Below, piece after piece: positions 8,280-15,727 of a stretch of DNA of 64,000 nucleotides. Every line of letters begins with the position of its first letter. Position 1 is the first letter of the stretch. The position numbers and the translations under genes were made by a program. The DNA comes from Rhodopirellula sp. Lineage in GTDB: Bacteria; Planctomycetota; Planctomycetia; Pirellulales; Pirellulaceae. The stretch is from NCBI GenBank assembly GCA_002689655.1, contig NZHC01000083.1, forward strand, positions 44,361-108,360, in the 5' to 3' direction. The notes under the pieces are model-generated. The model searched no databases, was not told where the DNA came from, and worked only from the letters and a program-made list of their open reading frames with translations.

Positions 8280-11108
8280 TCAATGACTGAGAATGAATTC
8301 TTTCGTATTCACAAGTGCCCATAGTAGCGATTGCACACCATCAGCAGGCGTCTTTGACTCCTCGATAAATGCCACGGAGATTTCCGTCTCTTGCGGGTCC
8401 GGATAGCGGCTGAGGGTTCGCAGATAGGCTTCCTCAATGAGTTGTCCCAGAGTTTTGGCAGGACTCCTGAGCGAAGCGGGGGCATTCAGTTCCGGCCATG
8501 CATTCTTGTCTTTCAGGAGTACCGATAGTTTTGGCACTTTGAATTTGTAGGCTTTCAGCTTCGAAACCAACCGTTTGTGATCTCGTTGAAGCAGTGGCTC
8601 GGCCTTCGCTTGCCGCTCAAGAGGCATTTTGTGGTACTGGTCTATCCGTGCAAGAAACTGCTTGCGGTAGTTCTCTGCACGCTTTTGTGCTATCGCAGCG
8701 CGAGGGTCGACACTATTTCGTGGTCCTTGGACGCCGAGTTCGGAACAAGCTTGCGCTACCCAGCCGTTGTTGTCGCTGAGCCGCTTGTGCATGTCTGCAT
8801 CGTTGCGTAGGTAGATAGATTGAAGCAGGCTAGGGGCGTCGCTGCGATCGCAGTCGCAGTTGGATTCACGCATGGACTGGCCGAACACTTCAAGCGCAAA
8901 ATCCTGCTGGTTTCGTCGCTTGGGTTTACCCTCGGCAATCGCCATCTGATGCACTTCTGTTCGCAGTTTATTTGCTTGACTATCTGAGCCAGTCGCAAGA
9001 ATGACAGCATCGTAAACCACTTCGGCAGGCAATCGCCTTGGAACATGATGAGAGAAGTTCGTGCGGTCCATAGCATTCGTAGCATTGGTGTCTGCAGAAC
9101 GCTGATAGGTTTCGCTGGTCACAATTTTTCGATGCAACCACTTGAGATCGTACTCGTGTTTGATGAATTCACTCGCCAGATGGTTCATCAGCGGTTCATT
9201 GACAGGGGGATTGGCAAGGTTCATGTCGTCCGTGGGACTAACGATGCCATCACCGAAATAGTTGCTCCAGACACGGTTGATGATCGCCTTGGCGAAGTAA
9301 GGGTTGTCAGCCGACCGTAGCCACGCCATCAATGCATCGCGAGGATCAGCATCCAGAGTCACATTTGCTTTTTCACCGAGGATTTTGCCGGAGGGGATAG
9401 TGACGGGTCTTGATTTGCCTCCTTTGCGTTTTGCTTGTGACTTTCGTAGTCGTTGAATGCTGCTGTCATCAAAGACCAACTCCCCAAATGGGACAGTTTT
9501 GCCTTGTTGAGCACCTTTTTGGACTGCCCGGCGCAAATCTCCACCCTTCAGTTTTTTACCGTCAGTCAGAGCATCCAACAGTTTCTGGCGAACCTGTTTG
9601 GCATCTTTAGCTACGAGTGTTCCGGTGTAGCGAATGGGCGTGAACAATTTGGAAAAACGTTCGAAATCATTTTTCGACCATTGGTCGAACGGATGTTTGT
9701 GGCATTGTGCGCACTCGATGCGAACACCCAAGAACGTGTAGGCAAATCCAATGGCTCGTTCTTCAGGCTTTTGGAAATTGCGACGACCCCAGAACATCGG
9801 AAGCCCATCCCTCTTGGCGAATAGCTCTTCGTTCCCAGGTTTGCACGCCTCCGTCATTGTTTCGCTATACGTCACATAGTCTTCTTCGGGTTGACGGTTG
9901 TCAGCCGCAACGATGCCCTCAACGATATCGTCGTAAGGCATGTTGTTCTCAAGACGCACACGTAGCCACTCATACCAGAGTCGGGTGGCAGCATTGCGGA
10001 TAGGAAAAACATTTTGGAGCTGCTCATCACTGTTGCCGGTCCAGTCAGAAAATCGAGTCGCCCACCAAGCCGCGTAGCCGGGGGAATCAAGTAAACGCTC
10101 GATTAACTTTTCACGTTTAAGAGGTGAGTCATCGGCCAAAAATTCCCGAACTGCACTCGCATCGGGAAGGATGCCGGAGATATCCAGAGAAACTCTCCGT
10201 ATGAACTCCGCATCGGTGCAGATGCCCGAGGGAACAATTCCCAGCTTGTTCAGTTTCTCCTGAACCAGTCGATCAATGGCATGTTTGGGTTTGGCAAATT
10301 TTGAAATGGGCGAAATTCCCACCGGTCTCAGTACGGGTACCGGGATCACTGCTTTGTCATAGTAAACAACAACATGTGTATCACCACGGTCACCGGATTT
10401 GATCTGCCCGGCATCATCGATGTCAGCGATCGCATCATTGTTTGAGCTGAAGCGACATAGTTCAGTCACGTCCTCAGAAGTGCCATCTTTCCAATGTGCG
10501 ACGACGGTTAGATTCAAAATTTCATTTTCATCATGAAACATTATTTCTGCAGGGCTGACATCAACTCGATCCAAGTCGTGAATAGTAGTGGAATCATAAG
10601 ATGCCCCGGCTTCGACCCACCGTTGCAATACATGGTGCTGCCAAGTGCCTTTCTCAAAGCGTTTTCCACCCTCGTGCAACTCTGCATCACTCGGCTTGGA
10701 AAGTATCAGGCTTTCGGCCACATCGTCGACATCGACGCGTCCTGCGGAATCATCAAGCAATGCATCATGGTCTGTTTTAAAGTCATAGCCAAATAGTGAA
10801 AGTTGGAATCCGCCTCGGCCTTGGAACGAACCATGGCAGGCCCTTCCATTGCAACCCAAACGACTTAAAAGTGGAATCACATGTTTCTGGAAATCGGGAA
10901 CCTCTGATGTGTCTTCCTTGGCGAACCTTTCGCTGAGTGGATCCAATATATCGGTCGGGTTAGCTGAAGCATCGCCATTTCTGGATTTAGCTGGCTCAGC
11001 AGAGACCTGACTGATGGTGACATCAGTAGTGATCATGCACATGCAGATCAGGAATAGGATTCCTGCCGGCAGATATTTCTTGCAGAGAAGGATCATGGGT
11101 TTCGTCAT
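8280..11108 (-). CDS. DUF1549/DUF1553 protein with N-terminal cytochrome-like and Ig-like domains
   Basis: A 942-residue exported protein of a family typical of planctomycetes. After a hydrophobic N-terminus (residues 12-35) it shows a haem-type segment, GCNGRACHGSFQGRGG (C86, C91, H92), in which the two Cys are four residues apart, as is common in this planctomycete group. Residues about 170-255 look like a bacterial Ig-like domain (HWKDGTSEDVTELCRFSS). The DUF1549 domain follows at about 280-480 and holds a CAQCHKHPFDQW motif, a classical CxxCH. DUF1553 fills about 600-930 (NPYFAKAIINRVWSNYFG and NTKEFILSH at the end). It sits between a coiled-coil protein gene and DUF1501 in one operon. 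A role in periplasmic polysaccharide or redox chemistry is often supposed; nothing here settles it. Confidence 0.92.
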   Translation of the reverse strand: MTKPMILLCKKYLPAGILFLICMCMITTDVTISQVSAEPAKSRNGDASANPTDILDPLSERFAKEDTSEVPDFQKHVIPLLSRLGCNGRACHGSFQGRGGFQLSLFGYDFKTDHDALLDDSAGRVDVDDVAESLILSKPSDAELHEGGKRFEKGTWQHHVLQRWVEAGASYDSTTIHDLDRVDVSPAEIMFHDENEILNLTVVAHWKDGTSEDVTELCRFSSNNDAIADIDDAGQIKSGDRGDTHVVVYYDKAVIPVPVLRPVGISPISKFAKPKHAIDRLVQEKLNKLGIVPSGICTDAEFIRRVSLDISGILPDASAVREFLADDSPLKREKLIERLLDSPGYAAWWATRFSDWTGNSDEQLQNVFPIRNAATRLWYEWLRVRLENNMPYDDIVEGIVAADNRQPEEDYVTYSETMTEACKPGNEELFAKRDGLPMFWGRRNFQKPEERAIGFAYTFLGVRIECAQCHKHPFDQWSKNDFERFSKLFTPIRYTGTLVAKDAKQVRQKLLDALTDGKKLKGGDLRRAVQKGAQQGKTVPFGELVFDDSSIQRLRKSQAKRKGGKSRPVTIPSGKILGEKANVTLDADPRDALMAWLRSADNPYFAKAIINRVWSNYFGDGIVSPTDDMNLANPPVNEPLMNHLASEFIKHEYDLKWLHRKIVTSETYQRSADTNATNAMDRTNFSHHVPRRLPAEVVYDAVILATGSDSQANKLRTEVHQMAIAEGKPKRRNQQDFALEVFGQSMRESNCDCDRSDAPSLLQSIYLRNDADMHKRLSDNNGWVAQACSELGVQGPRNSVDPRAAIAQKRAENYRKQFLARIDQYHKMPLERQAKAEPLLQRDHKRLVSKLKAYKFKVPKLSVLLKDKNAWPELNAPASLRSPAKTLGQLIEEAYLRTLSRYPDPQETEISVAFIEESKTPADGVQSLLWALVNTKEFILSH

Positions 11109-11145
11109 GAGGGGATCTGGTGGGAAAGGGTGAGGCAGACCAAAT

Positions 11146-11859
11146 TCACTGTTCAGATGAACTGGTGTTGGTCTTTTGTCTTTTCGTTTTTAAATCAGTG
11201 GTCTTTTGCGTTTTACCGGCACTGGGTTTTCGGTCCGCTTTACGCAGTAACTTTAAATAGAATGCATCCACAGTGTTGTTTGAATCGTCTTCGAAGGCCG
11301 TAAGGTTCTGTTCTGCTGTGGCAAGCAAGGCTTGGTCACGTGCGAGCCGCTTTCGAAACAGGTCCACCTCGTACTGCATTTTGTGCTTCTTTGCAGTATG
11401 CAAGCGAATAACAGCGTTACGAAGTTTGTCTCTGTCCTGTGGTTTATCACGCACTTTGAGTTTTGCCGCGATGAGATTGGCTTCCGTGTCCGCCTTGAGA
11501 AGTTCCAGTTCGACTTGGTAGAGTTGCTTGTCACGTTTCTGAGCGACGCTGAGCTTTCTTGCTGAACGCGCCAAATCCAGAATGGCTCGTTCGTACTGTC
11601 GTGGCTGATCGATTTTTAGCTGTTTCAAAAGAGGCGTCAGTTGTGGCAGATGTTCACGTGTCAATTGCAAGGCGAGTTGGTCACTCTCGGTAGCCAATTC
11701 GTGGCTTTTCATTGGCTGGCTGGATTTCTGTGGTTTTACTACATTTTTTGTGTTTGAATCTGATTCAGAATTCTCACCGTACAACAACGTTGGAGCAACA
11801 AGCAGCATGCAACAAACCAGACCACTGCGGAATGTTTTTTGTGCAGATTTAGCCATCAT
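11146..11859 (-). CDS. Secreted coiled-coil protein of the ECF operon
   Basis: About 237 residues from an ATG at 11859 (a second ATG follows directly at 11856). This start overlaps the stop codon of the anti-sigma gene, so translation is probably coupled; a longer in-frame reading to 11943 would extend into the anti-sigma gene and lacks a signal peptide. From here the N-terminus, AKSAQKTFRSGLVCCMLLVAPTLLYG, is a good signal peptide. Residues about 60-190 are rich in Lys, Glu, Gln, Leu and Arg with heptad-like spacing (LTPLLKQLKIDQPRQYERAI, YQVELELLKADTEANLIAAK), which suggests a long coiled coil, and the tail is Lys/Thr/Ser-rich. I do not recognise a named family. Position suggests a periplasmic partner of the operon's DUF1549/DUF1553 protein. 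Confidence 0.75.
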   Translation of the reverse strand: MMAKSAQKTFRSGLVCCMLLVAPTLLYGENSESDSNTKNVVKPQKSSQPMKSHELATESDQLALQLTREHLPQLTPLLKQLKIDQPRQYERAILDLARSARKLSVAQKRDKQLYQVELELLKADTEANLIAAKLKVRDKPQDRDKLRNAVIRLHTAKKHKMQYEVDLFRKRLARDQALLATAEQNLTAFEDDSNNTVDAFYLKLLRKADRKPSAGKTQKTTDLKTKRQKTNTSSSEQ

Positions 11860-12520
11860 TTGTTTCCATATCATGAATTTCGAATGTTGCTGTGAACATC
11901 CAAGAAAACGAGTCATCGAAAGTATCACGGGTCTTCTGATCATTCAATTCTAATTCATCGTCGAGGGAGTTGATGGCTTGTACGTCTGTTCCCGTGAGGA
12001 GAGCATGGGGAGCGTTGTTGAAATCCTTGTCAGCAACTTGAGCAGCGGCCCATGCTCTGGCAATCAGTGTTGATTCCGACACCCTTGTCATATTCAACTT
12101 ATCGTCCATCACGCGACTGGCGAATTGGTCACTGAGGGAGGCGTTGCCTTGTTGTGGACTCGTTGTGGACCACAATGTCCGAAAGAGGAATCCTGCGATA
12201 CAAACAGCAAGTGCGATACCGAAAGCCTTGATCAGTAATTTCCGCTCCTGAGGTCCTAACATCTCTGGGTTTATCGAGCTGGTGGGTTTGCCGCTCGTCT
12301 CCGGCAGAGTTGATGCTTCCGATAGGTCGACAATCATCTCCGCTTGCCGTTGCAGTTCAACGGCTAGTTGATCTGACCTGCCAAGTCTTTCTTCGAACAA
12401 TGCAACCTGTTCAGGGGCTAATTCATCGAGCAGGTATTGAAGACACTGGTTCTTGCAGGTCTCCGTCAAATCGACGTGCTTCTGCCCTTGTTGATCTTTG
12501 CTTGAATCCGGATTGTCCAT
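11849..12520 (-). CDS. Anti-sigma-factor-like membrane protein
   Basis: A 223-residue protein encoded six bases after the ECF sigma gene, which is the normal place for its anti-sigma factor. The N-terminal 90 residues are cytoplasmic-looking and contain CLQYLLDELAPEQVALFEERL, similar in character to the helical sigma-binding region of anti-sigma proteins (a short helix followed by an acidic helix). One membrane span is clear at about residues 105-125 (FGIALAVCIAGFLFRTLW). The remaining 100 residues would lie outside and are acidic, ending FTATFEIHDMETNDG. There is no complete HxxxCxxC zinc motif, although there are two Cys (CKNQC) near residue 22. Function is inferred from position and topology. 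Its last codons overlap the start of the next gene. Confidence 0.75.
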   Translation of the reverse strand: MDNPDSSKDQQGQKHVDLTETCKNQCLQYLLDELAPEQVALFEERLGRSDQLAVELQRQAEMIVDLSEASTLPETSGKPTSSINPEMLGPQERKLLIKAFGIALAVCIAGFLFRTLWSTTSPQQGNASLSDQFASRVMDDKLNMTRVSESTLIARAWAAAQVADKDFNNAPHALLTGTDVQAINSLDDELELNDQKTRDTFDDSFSWMFTATFEIHDMETNDG

Positions 12521-12526
12521 CAGTCG

Positions 12527-13072
12527 TCACTTACTCAAGTCATTTCTTAGGCGTTCTAGGGCTCGTCGCATTCGTGTCAGGGCCGTTCCGAGAGGAATGC
12601 CAAGTTGGTCCGCAATCTGCTGAAATGTAAGGTTTTCGTAAATCCGCAAGGAAACGATTTGCTGCCAAGATTCGGGGAGTTCTTTGAGGGCTTTGATAAG
12701 TTGCTCGGTTGCTTCCGCTTGCATTGCTGCCTTTGTGGGGTCAAGCACGGGAATTCCGGCTTCCCCGTGCTTTTGATACATTCTTTCTGTCGCTGCCTTC
12801 CTTCGCCACAATCTCGCTGACTCATTCGAGGCAACTCGATACAACCACGATCTCAAGGCGGGTGGAGCAACTGCATCCCCTTTCTCCATCAGCTTGACGA
12901 AAACTACTTGAAGACAGTCGTCAATGTCCGAGTTTTGCGGTAGCCGTTTGCTTAAAAAAAACCTCAAACCGACTTTTGTTTCGTCATACACTTTCCGCCT
13001 GCGGGCGAGTCCCTCAGTCGCTGTTTCAGCGGCCAGATTTTCATCTTTATCGGGAAGTGGGGCCGAGGACAT
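12527..13072 (-). CDS. ECF-type RNA polymerase sigma factor
   Basis: A 181-residue sigma-70 family protein with only regions 2 and 4, the ECF architecture. Region 2 is seen at about residues 35-95 (LPQNSDIDDCLQVVFVKLME then LRSWLYRVASNESARLWRR), the part that binds core polymerase and the -10 element. Region 4 is at 125-180 (LPESWQQIVSLRIYENLTF, then a helix-turn-helix IADQLGIPLGTALTRMRRA). It is the first gene of a minus-strand operon that continues with an anti-sigma-like protein, so it probably controls its own operon. The relation of the operon's exported proteins to the inducing signal is unknown. Confidence 0.93.
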   Translation of the reverse strand: MSSAPLPDKDENLAAETATEGLARRRKVYDETKVGLRFFLSKRLPQNSDIDDCLQVVFVKLMEKGDAVAPPALRSWLYRVASNESARLWRRKAATERMYQKHGEAGIPVLDPTKAAMQAEATEQLIKALKELPESWQQIVSLRIYENLTFQQIADQLGIPLGTALTRMRRALERLRNDLSK

Positions 13073-13450
13073 CGTTTCAAGGATATTAGAGAGATGCGCC
13101 GTGCGTGACGCTTATTTCAGTCCCAACAAAAAAACTTTAGATGCATGGGAGCGGTGATAGTACATTTTTAGGAGCGTGGTAACTAGTTTTACCGAACATG
13201 GCATGCTGAAAGCGGTTGCAGCTAGCACTTTCGAGGCGGAATGCATTACTTTTGGCGTGGTCTGGGAAGATTGTGGGTTTGTTGAGGTGGAAAAGGTTCG
13301 ACGCCTGCCATTGTCAGACGGGTTGAATGCAGGTTGGTGATGCGGTCTGCTTTGCCGTCAGATGGTCGGATTCTCCGGCGTGACTGGGAGGATTTCCTCT
13401 GGGTATTAATTATGTCCGTTCGCTGATTTTTGCGAAGGTAAACAGAACCG
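13073..13450. other. Divergent intergenic region
   Basis: Between the ECF sigma gene (minus) and the ROK gene (plus). It should hold both promoters, including any autoregulatory ECF promoter, but I could not pick out a convincing element by eye. No coding frame resembles a gene. Confidence 0.5.
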
Positions 13451-14371
13451 ATGGCTGCAACGGAAAAAGACGTTTGGATTGGCTTCGATCTTGGTGGTAC
13501 CAAGATGCTGACAATCGCGTACCAGAACGATTGGAAGGTGCTCGGTCGGCGACGCCGTAAGACACGAGGGCGGGATGGTGCGGAAAGCGGTGTACAGCGA
13601 ATCATCACCACGATTCATCGTTTGTTAGACGAATGCCAAATTGACTCTGAACGCATCGCGGGTATCGGAATTGGATGCCCCGGCCCCATCGATTTGGATA
13701 ATGGCTGTATTCTAACCACGCCAAATTTGGGCTGGGATGACGTAGAGATCGGTAAGAGTTTGAAAAAAGAGTTTGGGTGTGCTGTGCGAGTCATCAACGA
13801 TGTTGATGCAGGAGTATTTGGAGAATACCGATTTGGAGCTGCCAAGAATTCGCGTTGTGCGGTGGGAATCTTTCCTGGCACCGGTGTCGGTGGCGGGTGT
13901 GTCTATGAAGGACGTATCTTGCAGGGTGGCGGCGTTAGTTGTATGGAGGTCGGGCATACACGAATCAGTAGCAGTAGTAGATCCAGCGGGTATAAACTGC
14001 CGGGAACAGTGGAGGCAGAAGGTAGTCGCTTGACTATTGCTGCTGAGGCGGCCAAGGCAGCTCATCGTGGAGACGCGCCTTATTTGGCAAAAACAGTTGG
14101 AACTGATCTTGCCGAGATCCGAAGTGGGGCCCTCGCCAGCTCAATTGCCAATGGTGACGAGGTGATTCAGGATCTAGTTGAGGAGGCAGCTGCTGCCATC
14201 GGTTTAGCAGTGGTCAATATTGTTCACTTACTGGCCCCTGACAAAATTGTTCTTGGTGGTGGCTTAGTGGAAGCGATGGAAGATCTTATCGTCGGCACTG
14301 TCCGTGAGACCGCGCGAAAAAGTGTCATGAGTGTCTTCGGGATCGATTCGACGTGGTGGCGGCCAAATTAG
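13451..14371 (+). CDS. ROK-family sugar kinase (glucokinase-like), frameshifted near 3' end
   Basis: Predicted to phosphorylate glucose or a related sugar with ATP in the cytoplasm. The ATP-binding DLGGT is at residues 13-17, GIGCPGPIDLDNG at 72-85, the catalytic-loop ND of RVINDVDAG at about 116-117, and PGTGVGGG at 142-149. Two features are odd. First, the ROK zinc loop is altered: after EVGH (H169) the expected C-G-C-G...C pattern is replaced by S179, Y181 and T186, so the structural zinc site is lost. Second, the frame closes at 14371 after STWWRPN, while the reading frame one base back continues with a typical ROK C-terminus to 14481. Restoring one T in the run at 14347-14348 would give an uninterrupted protein of about 343 residues. 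It may be a weakened gene, a pseudogene or carry a sequence error. Confidence 0.85.
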   Translation: MAATEKDVWIGFDLGGTKMLTIAYQNDWKVLGRRRRKTRGRDGAESGVQRIITTIHRLLDECQIDSERIAGIGIGCPGPIDLDNGCILTTPNLGWDDVEIGKSLKKEFGCAVRVINDVDAGVFGEYRFGAAKNSRCAVGIFPGTGVGGGCVYEGRILQGGGVSCMEVGHTRISSSSRSSGYKLPGTVEAEGSRLTIAAEAAKAAHRGDAPYLAKTVGTDLAEIRSGALASSIANGDEVIQDLVEEAAAAIGLAVVNIVHLLAPDKIVLGGGLVEAMEDLIVGTVRETARKSVMSVFGIDSTWWRPN

Positions 14372-14481
14372 GGGACGATGCTGCTGTTTTGGGAGCGTGC
14401 GCTTGGGCAAAGCAGGAAACCTGGGCAAAGCGGGGAGTCACAGAAAGCGAAAAAACTGATGCCCAGTCGGATGGTGAGTGA
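14347..14481 (+). pseudogene. Out-of-frame C-terminal continuation of the ROK gene
   Basis: In the -1 frame relative to the ROK gene, the segment reads FDVVAAKLGDDAAVLGACA, the usual end of ROK kinases (V-A-A-x-L-G-x-x-A-x-x-x-G-A). It goes on for about 25 more residues to a TGA at 14479-14481. The 10-mer tgggcaaagc occurs twice here (14404 and 14422). One missing base, most simply a T at 14347-14348, explains the break. Confidence 0.8.
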
Positions 14482-14686
14482 GTTTTAGCATCCGATCAAA
14501 ATCCGGTTCCCCAAGTGGGTAATTTATGGCTGCCCCGCAATCGCCGAGAATTGTTGCCACGGTTGATTTCCAGCAGAGCGTCGAAGGCATGCTTTATCCC
14601 ATGCTTGATATCATTGGATTAGTCTGGTGCGGTACGTAAGTGACCTCGCGAGAGAGTTGCTGTTGCGAAAGTATCTGTGTACCTGT

Positions 14687-15727
14687 TTATTGGGCCCGAG
14701 ACCTCGATCCCTGCGGTCCACCAGTGATTTCCTGTCCCAGAGGGAGTGGCCGAGCCGCAGTCGCAAAGCCGCGGGCGTAGAGGTGTTCCTTGAGCTTGCG
14801 AAACGCAGCAAAGCTATTTGGATAAACCCAAACGGTGATGGTGGTCGCATTGGGGTCACGGCCGGCCAGTTCAATGTCGAGTTCACTGCTATTGGACAGG
14901 ACCTTCTCGAGCGTTTGACCGTGCGGTGTTTGAAGTGGCTCGACGGTCATGCCAGTCAATTGAATTCGAGTTGCCATCTGAATTTGTCCGCCACGCGAAA
15001 TCATTTCGCGGCCCTTGCTCATGCGGTATTTGGCGACAAAGCCTCGAATGGGTCCGACTGCGGCTTCGGTCTGACCATCGCGGGCACCAGCTGCCATCCT
15101 TTCGAAATCCCGTTTGATCTCATCGAGAAGTTGTTTGATTGGAACAATCGATAAACGGTTTTCTTTCAGGCGAAAGTGGATTTCATCACCGAAAACGGTT
15201 TTTGCCATCGGCGTGGGTAGATGCTCGACGGCGACAACGGGGGCTGGCTGATTTTCCAGATGCTGTCGTGCGCCAGTCAATTGCTCTAATTGTTTCTGTG
15301 CTGATTTGAACTCGGTGACTCGCTGAGCATTCTGGACAGCCTGTGCATCGAATTCTTTCTTTTTTTCCGTCCAAGCATTTTCCACTTGTGCTAGCAGGTC
15401 CAGCATCAATGCCCGCTGCTGTTGGCGTCGTTGTATCTTTGCATCGTATTCTCGAATGCTATTTTCCAGACGTTGCGAATCGGCTTGGGCACTCGCCGCT
15501 TTCATTGAGTAAGCAGCTAAGTCCGATATTTGCTCTTCAGAAGCCCGCAGAGAATCGTCCTTGTACTCCTGCTCGACATGATCTTGTATTTCCTCAATCA
15601 CTGCGGTTGATTGCGCCCCAAGAATCACGACCAGAATGATCAAAATGCCAACAAGATTGGCAACGATGTCGAGAAATGCATCGTGCCCCATTTCGAGCAT
15701 TGTTCTTTTTTTGCGGTGCTGACTCAT
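14687..15727 (-). CDS. TolR/ExbD-like inner-membrane protein (short partner)
   Basis: A 346-residue protein with one membrane span near the N-terminus (residues 15-38: MGHDAFLDIVANLVGILIIL), in which D18 and D21 sit at the membrane edge, like the proton-pathway Asp of ExbD/TolR/MotB. A long charged coiled coil follows at about 55-155 and a periplasmic globular part to the end. Its start overlaps the stop of the larger TolR-like gene by four bases (ATGA), and that gene overlaps the TolQ/MotA-like gene in the same way, so the three are surely made together. I infer a proton-driven energiser complex of TolQ-TolR type. The C-terminus does not resemble the OmpA-like domain of MotB, and the load it works on is not evident. 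Confidence 0.75.
   Translation of the reverse strand: MSQHRKKRTMLEMGHDAFLDIVANLVGILIILVVILGAQSTAVIEEIQDHVEQEYKDDSLRASEEQISDLAAYSMKAASAQADSQRLENSIREYDAKIQRRQQQRALMLDLLAQVENAWTEKKKEFDAQAVQNAQRVTEFKSAQKQLEQLTGARQHLENQPAPVVAVEHLPTPMAKTVFGDEIHFRLKENRLSIVPIKQLLDEIKRDFERMAAGARDGQTEAAVGPIRGFVAKYRMSKGREMISRGGQIQMATRIQLTGMTVEPLQTPHGQTLEKVLSNSSELDIELAGRDPNATTITVWVYPNSFAAFRKLKEHLYARGFATAARPLPLGQEITGGPQGSRSRAQ

Noticed and set aside
14526-14639. 37-codon frame between the ROK and TolR-like genes (MAAPQSPRIV start)
   Set aside because: No clear ribosome site, no recognised family; could be chance in a convergent gap.
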